Assembly: GCF_004799665.1 (NCBI RefSeq)
Contig: NZ_CP031310.1
Location: 1,852,887-1,916,886 of the forward strand
From: Halapricum salinum
GTDB taxonomy: Archaea; Halobacteriota; Halobacteria; Halobacteriales; Haloarculaceae
Direction of reading: 5' to 3'
DNA: 64,000 bases
Below the pieces are notes generated by a model. The model did no database searches. It saw only the letters and a list, made by a program, of their open reading frames with translations, and was not told the DNA's origin. Below, one piece after another: positions 1 through 9,512 of this stretch (position 1 is its first letter; each line of letters opens with the position of its first letter). Position numbers and translations under genes: made by a program.

Positions 1-184
1 TAATCAAAAACAGCTGTCTGCTCGAAAAGTTGTCCGAAGTCGGTGAAAGTCGTTGATGGCGAAGGAGCTACATCCTAACCCGCTTTCCGCAACCAAGCAA
101 CACCTGTTGAATCCATGTCGATCGAGGTAACCGGTGGCACCACTGTCCGGTTCTCATCTCCACAACCGCTCCAACCCAGTACCA

Positions 185-904
185 CTACTCAACATCCACA
201 GTTGCAACTCTGAACTCAGGAAAATAAATCCGCGGCTCATCCGAAGCAGGGTCAGATGGTGCCGTTCTCAGTGACGCACTTCGAGCAGCGTGGGCAAGCA
301 CCATCGAGTCCAAGATATCATCGCGACGCACCTCTTTGAGCAGGTATCTCTCTCGAGCCTCTTCATACAGCGCGCCCGCATCACGAAGTACCTCTGTCAA
401 GAGATGCATCCGGACCCCGCGACCGAGGTCCGACGACTTGGGATACGCGACCGGTTGCCCGTTCAACGCCGCAAAACACAACTCCGGATGACTCTCCCTG
501 ATCAACCCGTCAAACCGATCGCCGACGACCGATTGGACCTCGATAATCTTCTCACTGATGGCGTATGCTTGCTGGGAAAGCCCGTGCTCCATTTTGTCCC
601 GGTGCTCGTTGTTCGCACTCTCATAATCCGGTTTTGCCGCCGCTGTCTCACACGGTGGAAAAAACACTGACGACCCACGGCAGCCAAGCAACTCGCGCGC
701 CTTCAGGTCACACCGGCGGCGCTCACCCTGGGGAAGACCGATTGGGATATCGACGAATATCTTGTCCGCATCGTCATTCGCTTGCTCTACCTCGCTGAAG
801 GTCTCATAAGTTTTGATGGTAGGGCTGTGCTCATCGATCACGGTCACGACCCAGCCAACTGGACATGCATCAACGCCGACTCCGGTACCCTCGCTCATGC
901 TCAT
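185..904 (-). CDS. DUF429 family protein (predicted RNase H-fold nuclease), copy 1
   Basis: The protein is 239 aa when started at the Met of MSMSEG; the upstream in-frame extension is not like the family and was dropped. It opens with the DUF429 signature GVGVDACPVGWV and carries IFVDIPIGLP, ELLGCRGSSVFFPP, RESHPELCFAALNG and RRDDILDSMVLA, the acidic positions being those expected of an RNase H-like active site. The family is only predicted to be a nuclease; no substrate is known. A paralogue of identical length lies at 4547-5266 in the same orientation, and the two flank a block of PD-(D/E)XK genes. Family call is firm, function is inference. Confidence 0.85.
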   Translation of the reverse strand: MSMSEGTGVGVDACPVGWVVTVIDEHSPTIKTYETFSEVEQANDDADKIFVDIPIGLPQGERRRCDLKARELLGCRGSSVFFPPCETAAAKPDYESANNEHRDKMEHGLSQQAYAISEKIIEVQSVVGDRFDGLIRESHPELCFAALNGQPVAYPKSSDLGRGVRMHLLTEVLRDAGALYEEARERYLLKEVRRDDILDSMVLAHAARSASLRTAPSDPASDEPRIYFPEFRVATVDVE

Positions 905-1127
905 AGGTAGCTCAACTTGGTTGGTGTAGCTATTGATCTCATTCCTTCGTTTGTTCCGGTACAGAGCAACCGGATTGTCCTTGCAGGTACGGTCCGCCCT
1001 GAGAATACTCCGGTCCGGTAGAAGCAAAAGAAATTCTGTAGAAGAGAGTGTCTAATTAGAGTCTACTCACGGATGACGGGTTCAACAGTGAGAGGGATAT
1101 TTACTCATCTATCTGTATTTCCCTCTC

Positions 1128-1811
1128 ATGTCACTCTCTTCAGCTATTACCCAGTTGGATACAGAATTTCAAGCTACACCGCTCAACTTCACTGTTGAGC
1201 AGTCACTGCAAGCCCGCCTCCAGCACCTCCTTCGACAGGAACTCGGCGAGACAATCCTCGCTCGAGGCGGCTTCGACCACGACGACACAACAAACTACAA
1301 AGAGAAATACATCCGTCGGCTTGCAGAACCACACGAAATCAGCTCTGTACAATCAGAAGTGAACTACGGCTCCCCGAACGCCAACAAACGCCTCGATATC
1401 GCCGTTCTGCAACCGGAATCAACCCCGCAGTATAGCGATCTTGACTATGTCCCTTCAGCTGAAACACCGAATCTCACAGTCCGGTTTGTTGACGGAACCA
1501 AGTATTTCCCGGCGGCAGCAATCACTCACGCAATCGAAATCAAATACATCAAGAACGTTGATATCGCTGGGTCTCGCCTCGAACGAGACAGCCTTGACGA
1601 GTGGCCGTACCTCAATAACGATCTGCGAAAACTCGCCGAACTCCCAGACACAGTCTCACGCCACCTCCTCATCTGCACCAACAAGAACCCATTCCAGCGC
1701 GGTGAAGAAGATGTCTACGGGACAACGAAAGCCCAGCGCCGATTTGAACGAGTGCAAACGGAATGTGATGCCCGGGACATCACGCTAACAGAAATCCATC
1801 CTCGAGAATGA
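1128..1811 (+). CDS. orphan protein with PD-(D/E)XK nuclease-like motif
   Basis: This 227-aa protein has RLDIAVL (Asp90) followed by a strand ending HAIEIKYIK (Glu137, Lys139), the D...ExK pattern of restriction-endonuclease-fold enzymes. The N-terminal 70 residues are helical and contain no recognised domain. No methyltransferase lies nearby, so if it is a nuclease it is not a classical type II partner. An AT-rich stretch with a TATA-like GGATATTTA lies about 30 bases upstream of the ATG. I do not recognise a named family; nuclease activity is inferred from the motif only. Confidence 0.6.
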   Translation: MSLSSAITQLDTEFQATPLNFTVEQSLQARLQHLLRQELGETILARGGFDHDDTTNYKEKYIRRLAEPHEISSVQSEVNYGSPNANKRLDIAVLQPESTPQYSDLDYVPSAETPNLTVRFVDGTKYFPAAAITHAIEIKYIKNVDIAGSRLERDSLDEWPYLNNDLRKLAELPDTVSRHLLICTNKNPFQRGEEDVYGTTKAQRRFERVQTECDARDITLTEIHPRE

Positions 1812-2019
1812 ACAGCATACAGCACAATCTACGAATTACAATAAAATCTGGATGCTTGAGCGCTGGCTGGCGCCTCCAACAAATCCCTCAGCACCGAGAT
1901 ACACAGTGATGTCCACGACCAAAGTGGACTGAGCCAGAATATTTCCTGCCCTAAGCGACTCTTCCGATCTTCACAATGTCCGGTCGTTTGATACCGATCG
2001 GCAGTGAACATCTTCAGCA

Positions 2020-3252
2020 ATGGCCGCCACGCTTGCCGAACCCGCGGTGCTCGCTGCCGCAAAAGACACGCTTTACCCGGATAGCGGAAGCGAGACCGCG
2101 CAGTACGCCGTCACGGAAACCCAGTTCACCGCCCCGACCTGGGGCGGCTGGGACATCCCAGACAGGGTCCGGTCCCGGCTCGCACCGTACAACACGTTAC
2201 GGCTTGCCAACGGAGAGCCGGACCTGCTCGGCATCGGCATGCCAGCCTCTGATGTGCTCGACGCTGACGCTGCAACAACCCCAGTTGCAGTCGTCGAAGC
2301 GAAAGGTCACAACACCGACCCCAGTGACGCCGACGTCCGCCGCGGCATCAATCAAGCCCACGCCCACCTTGGCGAAGTCAATCTCGGCTACGTTGCCGCA
2401 CCGATGCCGAGCATCACCGACCACAGCCGCGCTCTTGCACGAGAGCTTAACGTCGGTGTCGTCGGTGTCGAAGGACCGCAGAGTGCGACACTGGTCGAAC
2501 CAGCGCGCGTCACTGGTGCCGGCGACGTCTCGACAACGATCGACGCCGTCCGCTTTCAAGCCGCCACACATCGCCTCACCGAGGGCAGCTTCCCAGTCAA
2601 CCACCCGAAGAACTACCTCGGATACCCGCTTGCGCTAACCGCCGACGCTGATACTCACGAGGTCTACGCCGACCACGTCATCAACACCGTGTCCGGCGGT
2701 CGTCGTGGGGCACGCCTCCTGAATTTAGTTACGAGTCAGCCGGACGGGGATGCGCTCACGCAGCTCGGCGCGGAAGTCGTTCGCTTTGCCCGTGACCAGC
2801 ACGGCAGCGTCCCCGCAGCCCTCGACGAATTCGCCGCCTGGAAAGGACGAACCACTCCGTTTACCGAACTCGCGCCGCGGTGGGCACAACTCGCGCGCTC
2901 AGTCGCGATCCAGTACGACCCAACCCAGCTCATCATCGACGCACTCGAGCAGATCCACCACCGCGGCACCGACACTGCATCAATCGACACTGTCGCCCAC
3001 GAAGCCTGTCGCATCAACCAACCACTCGCCGTCGAAGTCTTCTTCACCCAACACCGCCGCGATGATGTCCTCACCGCTGACGGCGACATTGACGAATCAG
3101 AGCTGGCTGACCCGACCGTGTACAAATCAGGCATCCACTTCCAATTCAAATACCACCTCTACCACATCGGTCTCCTCACAGACGGCGGAACCGACAACAA
3201 AGACGCCGTCCTCACCGACGACTGGGCACTCACCCACCCAGTCCACCCATAG
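2020..3252 (+). CDS. orphan protein with PD-(D/E)XK nuclease-like motif
   Basis: The 410-aa product shows EPDLLGIG (Glu66-Asp68) and, after an inserted loop, VAVVEAKGH (Glu93, Lys95), then GINQAHAHLGEV with a Gln that often completes the PD-(D/E)XK core. The remaining 300 residues are unassigned and could be a target-recognition or sensing domain. It lies among other orphan nuclease-like genes and is not in an obvious operon: the next gene is convergent. Without a search I cannot name the family. Confidence 0.6.
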   Translation: MAATLAEPAVLAAAKDTLYPDSGSETAQYAVTETQFTAPTWGGWDIPDRVRSRLAPYNTLRLANGEPDLLGIGMPASDVLDADAATTPVAVVEAKGHNTDPSDADVRRGINQAHAHLGEVNLGYVAAPMPSITDHSRALARELNVGVVGVEGPQSATLVEPARVTGAGDVSTTIDAVRFQAATHRLTEGSFPVNHPKNYLGYPLALTADADTHEVYADHVINTVSGGRRGARLLNLVTSQPDGDALTQLGAEVVRFARDQHGSVPAALDEFAAWKGRTTPFTELAPRWAQLARSVAIQYDPTQLIIDALEQIHHRGTDTASIDTVAHEACRINQPLAVEVFFTQHRRDDVLTADGDIDESELADPTVYKSGIHFQFKYHLYHIGLLTDGGTDNKDAVLTDDWALTHPVHP

Positions 3253-3379
3253 CACGCCTCATACCCAACCCGCTGTGCTACACGATCTGGTCATTGACAA
3301 AATGCGTCGAAGATCGCAGCCTGATAACGGACTACAATTTCCTGATTCACTCCTCAATCGGTGTTGAATCGTCACGCTC

Positions 3380-4426
3380 TCAGTCATCAGCCGTCTCATC
3401 TGCTTCACGGAGGTTCAGCAGTGTCCGGTCCCCGAACTCGGGATGCGTCCAGTATGCATAGCCGTTGAGTGGCTTATTCTTGTCCCTGCCAACGAGTCGG
3501 TTGAGGATCTCACGCGTCAGGCCGGTAAACGAATACTGCTCACCATTTTCAAGCCACTCGAGGTTGTTTTGCTGCCCCGTCATTCCTGTGACTCGAGCTC
3601 GCCAGTACTCGGCCGATGGATCCCATTCACGTTCGCTCTCGTCCGGAACCTTACTCTCGTCAAAAACAACGATGTCGCCTTGCTCTACGACCCCGCGCTC
3701 TAACAGTGCCGGCAACGTGAAGGTAACCGATGACTGTTTTTGCTTTTCCTGCTTCTCACGCCGTTTCGTCAGGTACTGTTCAGCCTCTGGAATCGGGATC
3801 ACCTGCTGACTATTCAAAATCACTCGATCCCGGTGTTCGTAGGCCTGAATCCGAGTGCACGTGATATCCATATCGTATTCCTCAATCAACCACATCACCG
3901 GCGACGTAATCTCCGGACCGAAACTCCCGGCCACTAACAGGATTCGAGGCGTATCATCAAGCTCGAAATTCGCCCACCCATCATCCATGTACGGCACCTC
4001 ATCGATGACACTCTGATTCAGAAACTCGGCAAACGTCTCACCAACCTCTTCGGGTGTGAACTCGTCTTCATTGCGGTCGTTCCAGAAGTCCCGATAATCC
4101 TTCTGAATTTCCTCAGCGGTAAGCGTCGCACAATAGCTCGCATACTTGATCGCCTGCAAATCCGTCGTCTGATCAGCTTTATCACGTTTCAGCTCTGCAA
4201 CTACCAACTTCCCATTCGGGTCAATCGCCAAAATATCGAGTCGTTCACGTAAATCGGCGAACTTCGCGTACTCAGACGTAATCACCAGCAATTCTTCTCC
4301 CAACACCTGCGGCTCCTCAATCGCCCACTCCTGAAAATCCTCTCGTTCGAGAATATCAAGCTCACTGAACTCCTCCTCGGGGAGCCGTTCGAGTTCATCG
4401 CTGTCTTGATCCACTGAGAAGATCAT
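3380..4426 (-). CDS. NucS/DUF91-like PD-(D/E)XK nuclease with C-terminal RAMA-like domain
   Basis: This 348-aa protein has an N-terminal nuclease core: ERLDILAID (Asp64), LVVAELKRDK (Glu78, Lys80) and DLQAIKYASY, similar to the NucS/DUF91 nuclease fold. Residues about 230-345 (LPALLERGVVEQGDIVVF ... YSFTGLTREIL ... LNGYAYW) have the layout of a RAMA domain, a module often found next to methyltransferases and restriction enzymes and thought to sense DNA or bound effectors. The combination suggests a DNA-recognising single-protein restriction or defence nuclease. Motifs are seen directly; the defence role is inference. Confidence 0.7.
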   Translation of the reverse strand: MIFSVDQDSDELERLPEEEFSELDILEREDFQEWAIEEPQVLGEELLVITSEYAKFADLRERLDILAIDPNGKLVVAELKRDKADQTTDLQAIKYASYCATLTAEEIQKDYRDFWNDRNEDEFTPEEVGETFAEFLNQSVIDEVPYMDDGWANFELDDTPRILLVAGSFGPEITSPVMWLIEEYDMDITCTRIQAYEHRDRVILNSQQVIPIPEAEQYLTKRREKQEKQKQSSVTFTLPALLERGVVEQGDIVVFDESKVPDESEREWDPSAEYWRARVTGMTGQQNNLEWLENGEQYSFTGLTREILNRLVGRDKNKPLNGYAYWTHPEFGDRTLLNLREADETADD

Positions 4427-4546
4427 TCAGCGGAATTACCAACGCAACCACTATATTAGTTCGTTCGAATTGCCGGCGGTTCCTACATATCCCATAGCCA
4501 CCATGAGTTCTCTCATTCAAGACTCACTCTAACCGGTACATCGTCA

Positions 4547-5266
4547 CTACTCCACGGAGATCGATGGAGTTTCGAAACCAGGGTAGTAGATTCTCGGATC
4601 ATCAGATACTGGCTCACTCGGGACCGTGTCCAAGGAGCTTTCACGGGCAGCGACGGCGAGCACCATCGAATCCAAGATATCGTCTCGACGAACCTGCTTG
4701 AGCAGGTACTCTTCGCGGGTGTTTTCATAGAGGTTTACGGCGTTCTCGAGTACTTCACTGAGCAGATGCATTCGTTGCCCACGTCCACGGGGTGACGATT
4801 TCGGGTACGCGATCGGCTGCCCGTTCAGTGCTGCAAAACAGAGTTCCGGATGGCTCTCACGGACCACTCCGTCGTAGTGATCACCAACGACATCACGGAC
4901 CTCCCGAATCTTCGGACTAATGTTATGGGCTTGTTGCGAGAGGCCATGCCCGATGTGTTCTTGCTGAGCGTCATTGGCATCTTCGTAGTCCTTCAGATCG
5001 ACTGCGGCCGTACAAGGTGGAAAGAACACTGATGATTGCCGGCACCCAAGAAGTTCACGTGCCTCCTCGTCGCAGGCCCGCCGCATTTTGTCCGGAAGAC
5101 CGATCGGGACGTCTACGAGAATCTGATGCGCGCCACTGTAGCTTCCTGTTATTTCACTGAACTCCTTATGCGTCTCTATTGTCGTGGATTTCTCTCCGAG
5201 TACCGTCGCGACCCAGCCAGCTGGACACGCATCAACCCCGACAGCAACCACAGTATCTGTACTCAC
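4547..5266 (-). CDS. DUF429 family protein (predicted RNase H-fold nuclease), copy 2
   Basis: This 239-aa paralogue of the gene at 185-904 shares the motifs VGVDACPAGWV, VDVPIGLP, ELLGCRQSSVFFPPC, RESHPELCFAALNG, AYPKSS and RRDDILDSMVLA. The two copies look roughly two-thirds identical by eye and end in a similar tail. Both are on the minus strand and bracket three genes, which suggests duplication or recombination of this segment. A nuclease role is only predicted for the family. Confidence 0.85.
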   Translation of the reverse strand: MSTDTVVAVGVDACPAGWVATVLGEKSTTIETHKEFSEITGSYSGAHQILVDVPIGLPDKMRRACDEEARELLGCRQSSVFFPPCTAAVDLKDYEDANDAQQEHIGHGLSQQAHNISPKIREVRDVVGDHYDGVVRESHPELCFAALNGQPIAYPKSSPRGRGQRMHLLSEVLENAVNLYENTREEYLLKQVRRDDILDSMVLAVAARESSLDTVPSEPVSDDPRIYYPGFETPSISVE

Positions 5267-5584
5267 ACCTACAGTATCGTATGAACGTATCTAAACTCTT
5301 GTCGAGAACCCCAGTAAACACATCCAACGACTCTCGAACACTCCAGTTTATACCGCTTCATTTCCACCGATGTTGCCGACCCACTCGCGGGAGTCGATGC
5401 GTATTCACCGGTCGGGAGCAACCGGAACAAACTAGCTCGCTCCGGTTCTCAGTCGGCATCCGCCGCGGACGGTTCGACGCCCCAGTAGTCACCGAACGCC
5501 GCGAAGTGTTCCTGAAGCTCAGCTCGCCCAGCGGCAAGGTCCGCAGCCGATGCCACTGGCACATACATGATCCCCGGCGCATTG
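5267..5584. other. intergenic stretch with no clear gene
   Basis: About 320 bases separate the DUF429 gene from a degraded gene. On the minus strand an open frame without a start codon ends near 5451 with a tail rich in Ala and Asp. It may be the end of a decayed gene, but I cannot assign it. No repeat or RNA gene is evident. Confidence 0.4.
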
Positions 5585-5820
5585 TTGTACTTGATAGACT
5601 TTCCCTTCAAGGCGCGCTGTACCACTGACGCGAGGAATCCCCGCTGAAAGAAGGCGAAACGGTACGGGTTGTCGGGATGGCGTCAACGGAGCCGACACCC
5701 AGCCAGCAGTATGTGACCGTCGAGTGGATGGACCGCGAACTCGGGGTGCCACTGGAGCAACTGGAACCTCCCGATGTCAACGACGAAACGAAGCAAGCAA
5801 TCGAAGACTGGCACTACTGA
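5585..5820 (+). pseudogene. remnant of a CcbP-type calcium-binding protein, frameshifted
   Basis: The last 60 codons read PLKEGETVRVVGMAS ... VEWMDRELGVPLEQLEP ... ETKQAIEDWHY and stop. This matches the conserved C-terminal half of the small CcbP-like calcium-binding family (PLKxGExVxVxGMA, WxxRxLxVPLxQLEP, EDWHYW). Just upstream, in a different frame, comes YLIDFPFKARC, which resembles the preceding family segment. One frameshift near 5635 would therefore join them. No complete N-terminus is present. I read it as a decayed gene; the short 46-codon frame from the internal ATG at 5679 is unlikely to be functional alone. Confidence 0.55.
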
Positions 5821-5954
5821 CTCGAACGCTGACCTCGATGTAGCCGGTTTCTCGTCCGGCCCATGCAACAAGGGTCCGGGGGTGGAAATCAGTCGAGCCG
5901 ATAATTTGGTCGAAGGGTGCCGTTTTTTCAGGCGGCGATGAGTATCGTGAGAGT

Positions 5955-7235
5955 ATGGCGACCGGTGAAGAGTTGACAGACCGGTTTCGGGAACTCCGGA
6001 CCTCGCTTGAAGCCTTGCCAGAGGTGACGGAACCACCGAAACCGATGCTCCGGATTCTCGGCTCCGCACGGGCCGAACAGAAGTGGAATACCTTGCTGGC
6101 CTACTTTCTCGACCCGTCCCAGCCGCACGGCTTCGGTGCCGACCTGCTCAAAGCCTTTCTCGACAAGGCGGGCCAGGTGACGAATGAGGAGATCGACTAC
6201 TACCACCGCGACATCGAGCAAGTCTCGGTCGAAACGGAGGTCACATCGCAACAGAACAACCGGCTCGATATTCTGATTCGCGCCCCTGACGAGTGGTTCA
6301 TCTGTATCGAATCGAAGGTTGACGCTTCCGAGGGGAACCGACAGACAACGCGGTACGTCGAAGACCCTCACATCGGCAACGAAGAGAAAAACGAGTATCC
6401 CGAAGACGGGCGATACTACTTGTTCCTCTCAAAAGAACACGCCCCCGACTCATCGGCCTCCGGATTCGAGGACATCTCGTGGCGAGATGTGGTCGAGGCG
6501 TTCCAGACAGAACTGAACCTTTCACACGGCCAGTATCCCGAACGGAGCGTCAGTCAACTCGAAGATTTCCTGTCCACGATAATCACGGTGACCAACATGG
6601 AAGAAAACGATTTCGAGCAGATACAGAAAGAGAAGGTCCAGCTTCTCAGCGAGTACCGAAACGACATAGACGAACTGTTTGAGGCGGCAGAGTCACTGCG
6701 GAAGCGTGCTGTCGAAGAGTGGGCCGAGCTATTCCGGAGTCAGGTTGAAGACGAACTCTGGACAGATGAGTGGACAACTCGTAGTGAACCCAGAGAATGG
6801 GGATGCATTTTCCGACATGGATGGTATCTGGACAACGCAAATCTTGAGCCGACAACCATACACGATGAAACGACTGGCAACCGAGGGTTTAGACTCCATT
6901 TCAATCACTTGATTAGAAAACAGGAGTCCTTCAGCAAGGGGCAACTAACCTACAGATTGCGCTCTCCGACAAGGGTGGCCCTGCGTGACGAGTTCCACCG
7001 GCTCTACAACAGTGACCGATGGCAAGACGAACTTGAGCCGTTACTGAATGAGCGTGGCATCACAAACAAGGGGAACAAGCAGGACTACATGCTCAAGACA
7101 TACGATGTGGACCAATCAGGCCTTCCCGAGAGCTATTTCGAGACGCTTGCTGTCGCGTTCGAGGAACATATCCCGGTCGCGGAAGTCATAGACCGGATAG
7201 TCGAGGAGGCCGTTGCGAACGTCAAGGACAACTGA
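5955..7235 (+). CDS. PD-(D/E)XK nuclease superfamily protein (PDDEXK_4-like)
   Basis: The 426-aa protein fits the PF14281-like nuclease pattern: an N-terminal AEQKWNTLLAYFLDP helix, then NNRLDILI (Asp105), WFICIESKVDA (Glu119, Lys121) and NRQTTRYV (Gln130, Tyr134), followed by a strand YYLFLS and a helical half of about 270 residues. Members are common next to defence genes but are poorly characterised. It stands alone between a decayed gene and a small zinc-ribbon gene. Nuclease family is well supported by motifs; its biological target is unknown. Confidence 0.8.
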   Translation: MATGEELTDRFRELRTSLEALPEVTEPPKPMLRILGSARAEQKWNTLLAYFLDPSQPHGFGADLLKAFLDKAGQVTNEEIDYYHRDIEQVSVETEVTSQQNNRLDILIRAPDEWFICIESKVDASEGNRQTTRYVEDPHIGNEEKNEYPEDGRYYLFLSKEHAPDSSASGFEDISWRDVVEAFQTELNLSHGQYPERSVSQLEDFLSTIITVTNMEENDFEQIQKEKVQLLSEYRNDIDELFEAAESLRKRAVEEWAELFRSQVEDELWTDEWTTRSEPREWGCIFRHGWYLDNANLEPTTIHDETTGNRGFRLHFNHLIRKQESFSKGQLTYRLRSPTRVALRDEFHRLYNSDRWQDELEPLLNERGITNKGNKQDYMLKTYDVDQSGLPESYFETLAVAFEEHIPVAEVIDRIVEEAVANVKDN

Positions 7236-7349
7236 ACAGCACGGTCTGTTTGGAAAGCATTGTGTACCTGAGACGCTCTCACTACCCACAGGCCGGTCTG
7301 ACGCGCTGGTGTCCCGACGTTGAAGTACCGGGCAAGACTATTCATCAGC

Positions 7350-7493
7350 ATGACGCGCCGCTCCGAAACATGCCCCAACTGCGGTCACAATTTCAGCTAC
7401 AACGAAGCAACCGGAACCGGTCCGTCAGAGTTCATGAGTGAAGGCCAATGTCCGAACTGCGGCCATCACATCAGGACACCGCCCGGAACATAG
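7350..7493 (+). CDS. 47-aa double CPxCG zinc-ribbon microprotein
   Basis: The ATG at 7350 opens a 47-codon frame with two copies of CPNCGH, spaced to form one zinc ribbon. Such two-knuckle microproteins are abundant and often conserved in haloarchaea, with roles in regulation or stress where studied. It is downstream of the nuclease gene by 115 bases. The Cys pattern supports a real gene despite its size; function is unknown. Confidence 0.6.
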   Translation: MTRRSETCPNCGHNFSYNEATGTGPSEFMSEGQCPNCGHHIRTPPGT

Positions 7494-7691
7494 GCCAGTC
7501 AGTCTGTCGTCCTGATGTGTATACCCTGTGTCTGAGTATACCTATTTCTCCGTCCCATCAGCCGCCGACATCCACACCGCCCACCAAACACTGCTCAACC
7601 ACTTCTCAACCTTCGGCGATCAGTACGGGACAGAGATCAACACCACAGACAGTAGATCACAGTAGATAACTCTCCTCACCCACGGTGCGAA

Positions 7692-9113
7692 TCAAGCCTG
7701 TTCTTCGTCAGTGTCGTGCTGGAGTTCGCTGACGGCGTCGTCATCAACGACATCCTCAATATCACCATCGAGGTCTGTGTATCCATACGCGGCCCCTGCT
7801 GCCCCACCGAGTATGCTCGCCCGACTAGGGTCGTGTAGCTCGCCAGTCTGTTCTGCATAGCGAGCAGCCACTCTATGCCCCTCCATGACGGATTCGATGT
7901 CGAGTTCCGACAGCCATTTCGCATATGCCTCATCTACACTGTCATGATCCTGCCGGCTCAAGTATTCGAGTGTGCCCAGCGCAGCACCGGTTCCGTGACC
8001 ACCAGCTCCGGGAGTTGAATCAAGCTTCGACCCTCTTCTCTTGGCGTCCATAGCAAGGGAAAGTGGATCAATCTTCGCTGGCAGTGAGTTCGGATTGGTA
8101 CTCGCATAAGCACCGGTAGCTGCACCTCCGGCTAACAGAGCAGCGACCCCAACTGTTGTGGATATTGGAGCCGATACCGCTGCCGTTCCGAATCCAAGTA
8201 CTGCCCCTAACGAATACTTCCCCACGTCTTTCGGATCAGCACCACGAGCAGTTTGAGTGACTCGCTGTCGAAGTCCGGTCACATCGACTTCCGGAGTAGC
8301 TACCAAGGACCTCGATTGCGACTCCGACACTTTGGTGGTCGATTTCTCAATGCCTGGTATCGCAGCCATCTGTTGTTGCAACTCGTCAAGAGAGTCGGCC
8401 TCGGCGACTGCTTGGTCGAAGCGTGTCGTCTCAGACCGGTCAGCAAATAACTCCGCAATGGCGTACAGAGCTGATTCAGCATCATCTGCTGCGGCAACTT
8501 CGGCATCTATCTGATCAAGGAATTTTACTGCGCTGGAAGCTTCAGAGTCTATCGAGTCACTGAGGTTGTGAGTGATATCAGTAACTGCATCGAACGTATC
8601 TTGTTCAGTACTCAAGACGAACTCGTATCGGTATCCTTGTACATCTTCAATTCTGAGTTCGTCGGAGCGCCAGTTTGAGGACTCGCTAACTGATGTGCTA
8701 TCGGTAAAAGAGATATCGATAAGCTGCGGCTGTTCATCTCTGGGAAAGATCGCAACGACGCGCTCATCAGTGACAACAAGATGCCCCGAGTCGAACATTC
8801 CAGCAGAAATTTTCCATGACGTCCCGTCCACGCCTTCGATAATGCACTTCTTTACGTCACAAATGATCTCGGGTTTCTCATCCGGTTTCAAATAACTCCC
8901 CAGCGGCCTATCGTAGGACTCGTGTTTCGAGCGAAGCGTGTCGAAAGAGACAGTGTCGTGCTGAGCATCAAGCGCGATATCAGAGAATTTTTGACTCATC
9001 ACATGATCGTTGACATTCGCTGTTGAGACGGCTCCTAACGGTGAGCCACAATCTGGACAGTATCGTGACCGTGGCACAGTCTTTTCACACTCCTCACAAC
9101 GAGACCCAGGCAT
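7692..9113 (-). CDS. zinc-ribbon protein with PH-like domain and glycine-rich membrane segment
   Basis: The 473-aa product starts with a zinc ribbon (CEECEKTVPRSRYCPDCG). Residues about 75-190 contain LVVTDERVVAIFPRDE and alternating strands typical of bacterial PH-like domains. A hydrophobic Gly/Ala segment near residues 300-340 (GAVLGFGTAAVSAP, GVAALLAGGAATGAY) is probably membrane-embedded, and a second Gly/Ala patch lies near the acidic C-terminus. The architecture suggests a membrane-associated protein with a cytoplasmic sensing module. I do not recognise a named family, and no operon partner is visible. Confidence 0.65.
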   Translation of the reverse strand: MPGSRCEECEKTVPRSRYCPDCGSPLGAVSTANVNDHVMSQKFSDIALDAQHDTVSFDTLRSKHESYDRPLGSYLKPDEKPEIICDVKKCIIEGVDGTSWKISAGMFDSGHLVVTDERVVAIFPRDEQPQLIDISFTDSTSVSESSNWRSDELRIEDVQGYRYEFVLSTEQDTFDAVTDITHNLSDSIDSEASSAVKFLDQIDAEVAAADDAESALYAIAELFADRSETTRFDQAVAEADSLDELQQQMAAIPGIEKSTTKVSESQSRSLVATPEVDVTGLRQRVTQTARGADPKDVGKYSLGAVLGFGTAAVSAPISTTVGVAALLAGGAATGAYASTNPNSLPAKIDPLSLAMDAKRRGSKLDSTPGAGGHGTGAALGTLEYLSRQDHDSVDEAYAKWLSELDIESVMEGHRVAARYAEQTGELHDPSRASILGGAAGAAYGYTDLDGDIEDVVDDDAVSELQHDTDEEQA

Positions 9114-9512
9114 AGTAGGCCATTATCGGCGTACTACTTGTAATTTCAGTAGAACACACCGTGAGTCGTTACCCCACTCAGCTACAAGCATCTCAATCGA
9201 TGTCTGTTGAGGGCCCACATGTCTGGGTGACGTATCCTGCTGTGACACCACCGAGGATCTGACCGTGCTCATCGTGGCACTGATTGAGTTCTGATGTGCA
9301 CTCAGCTAGGGTCACTGCATTGTGTCTGGTGTGGGCTTTCCCACGATTTAAGGAAGACGCTTGGTCGTGAAATCTTGAGGATAGTGGCTCTACAGGGCGT
9401 CTTCGATCCCTGTTGTTTTATGCCGGCCACTCCCAGCTCCGACAGACAAAATATATTAGATATTTGCCACTTGCCCTTTTAACGCCTCGGATAAGAACAT
9501 ACCCTTGCTTCC
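9114..9512. other. divergent intergenic region
   Basis: About 400 bases lie between two divergently transcribed genes. It has a small GTGGG-CTTT-CCCAC hairpin near 9330 and AT-rich promoter-like stretches (AAATATATTAGATATT near 9450 and CTTTTAAC near 9475, the latter about 35 bases before the next ATG). No open frame stands out. Confidence 0.45.
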
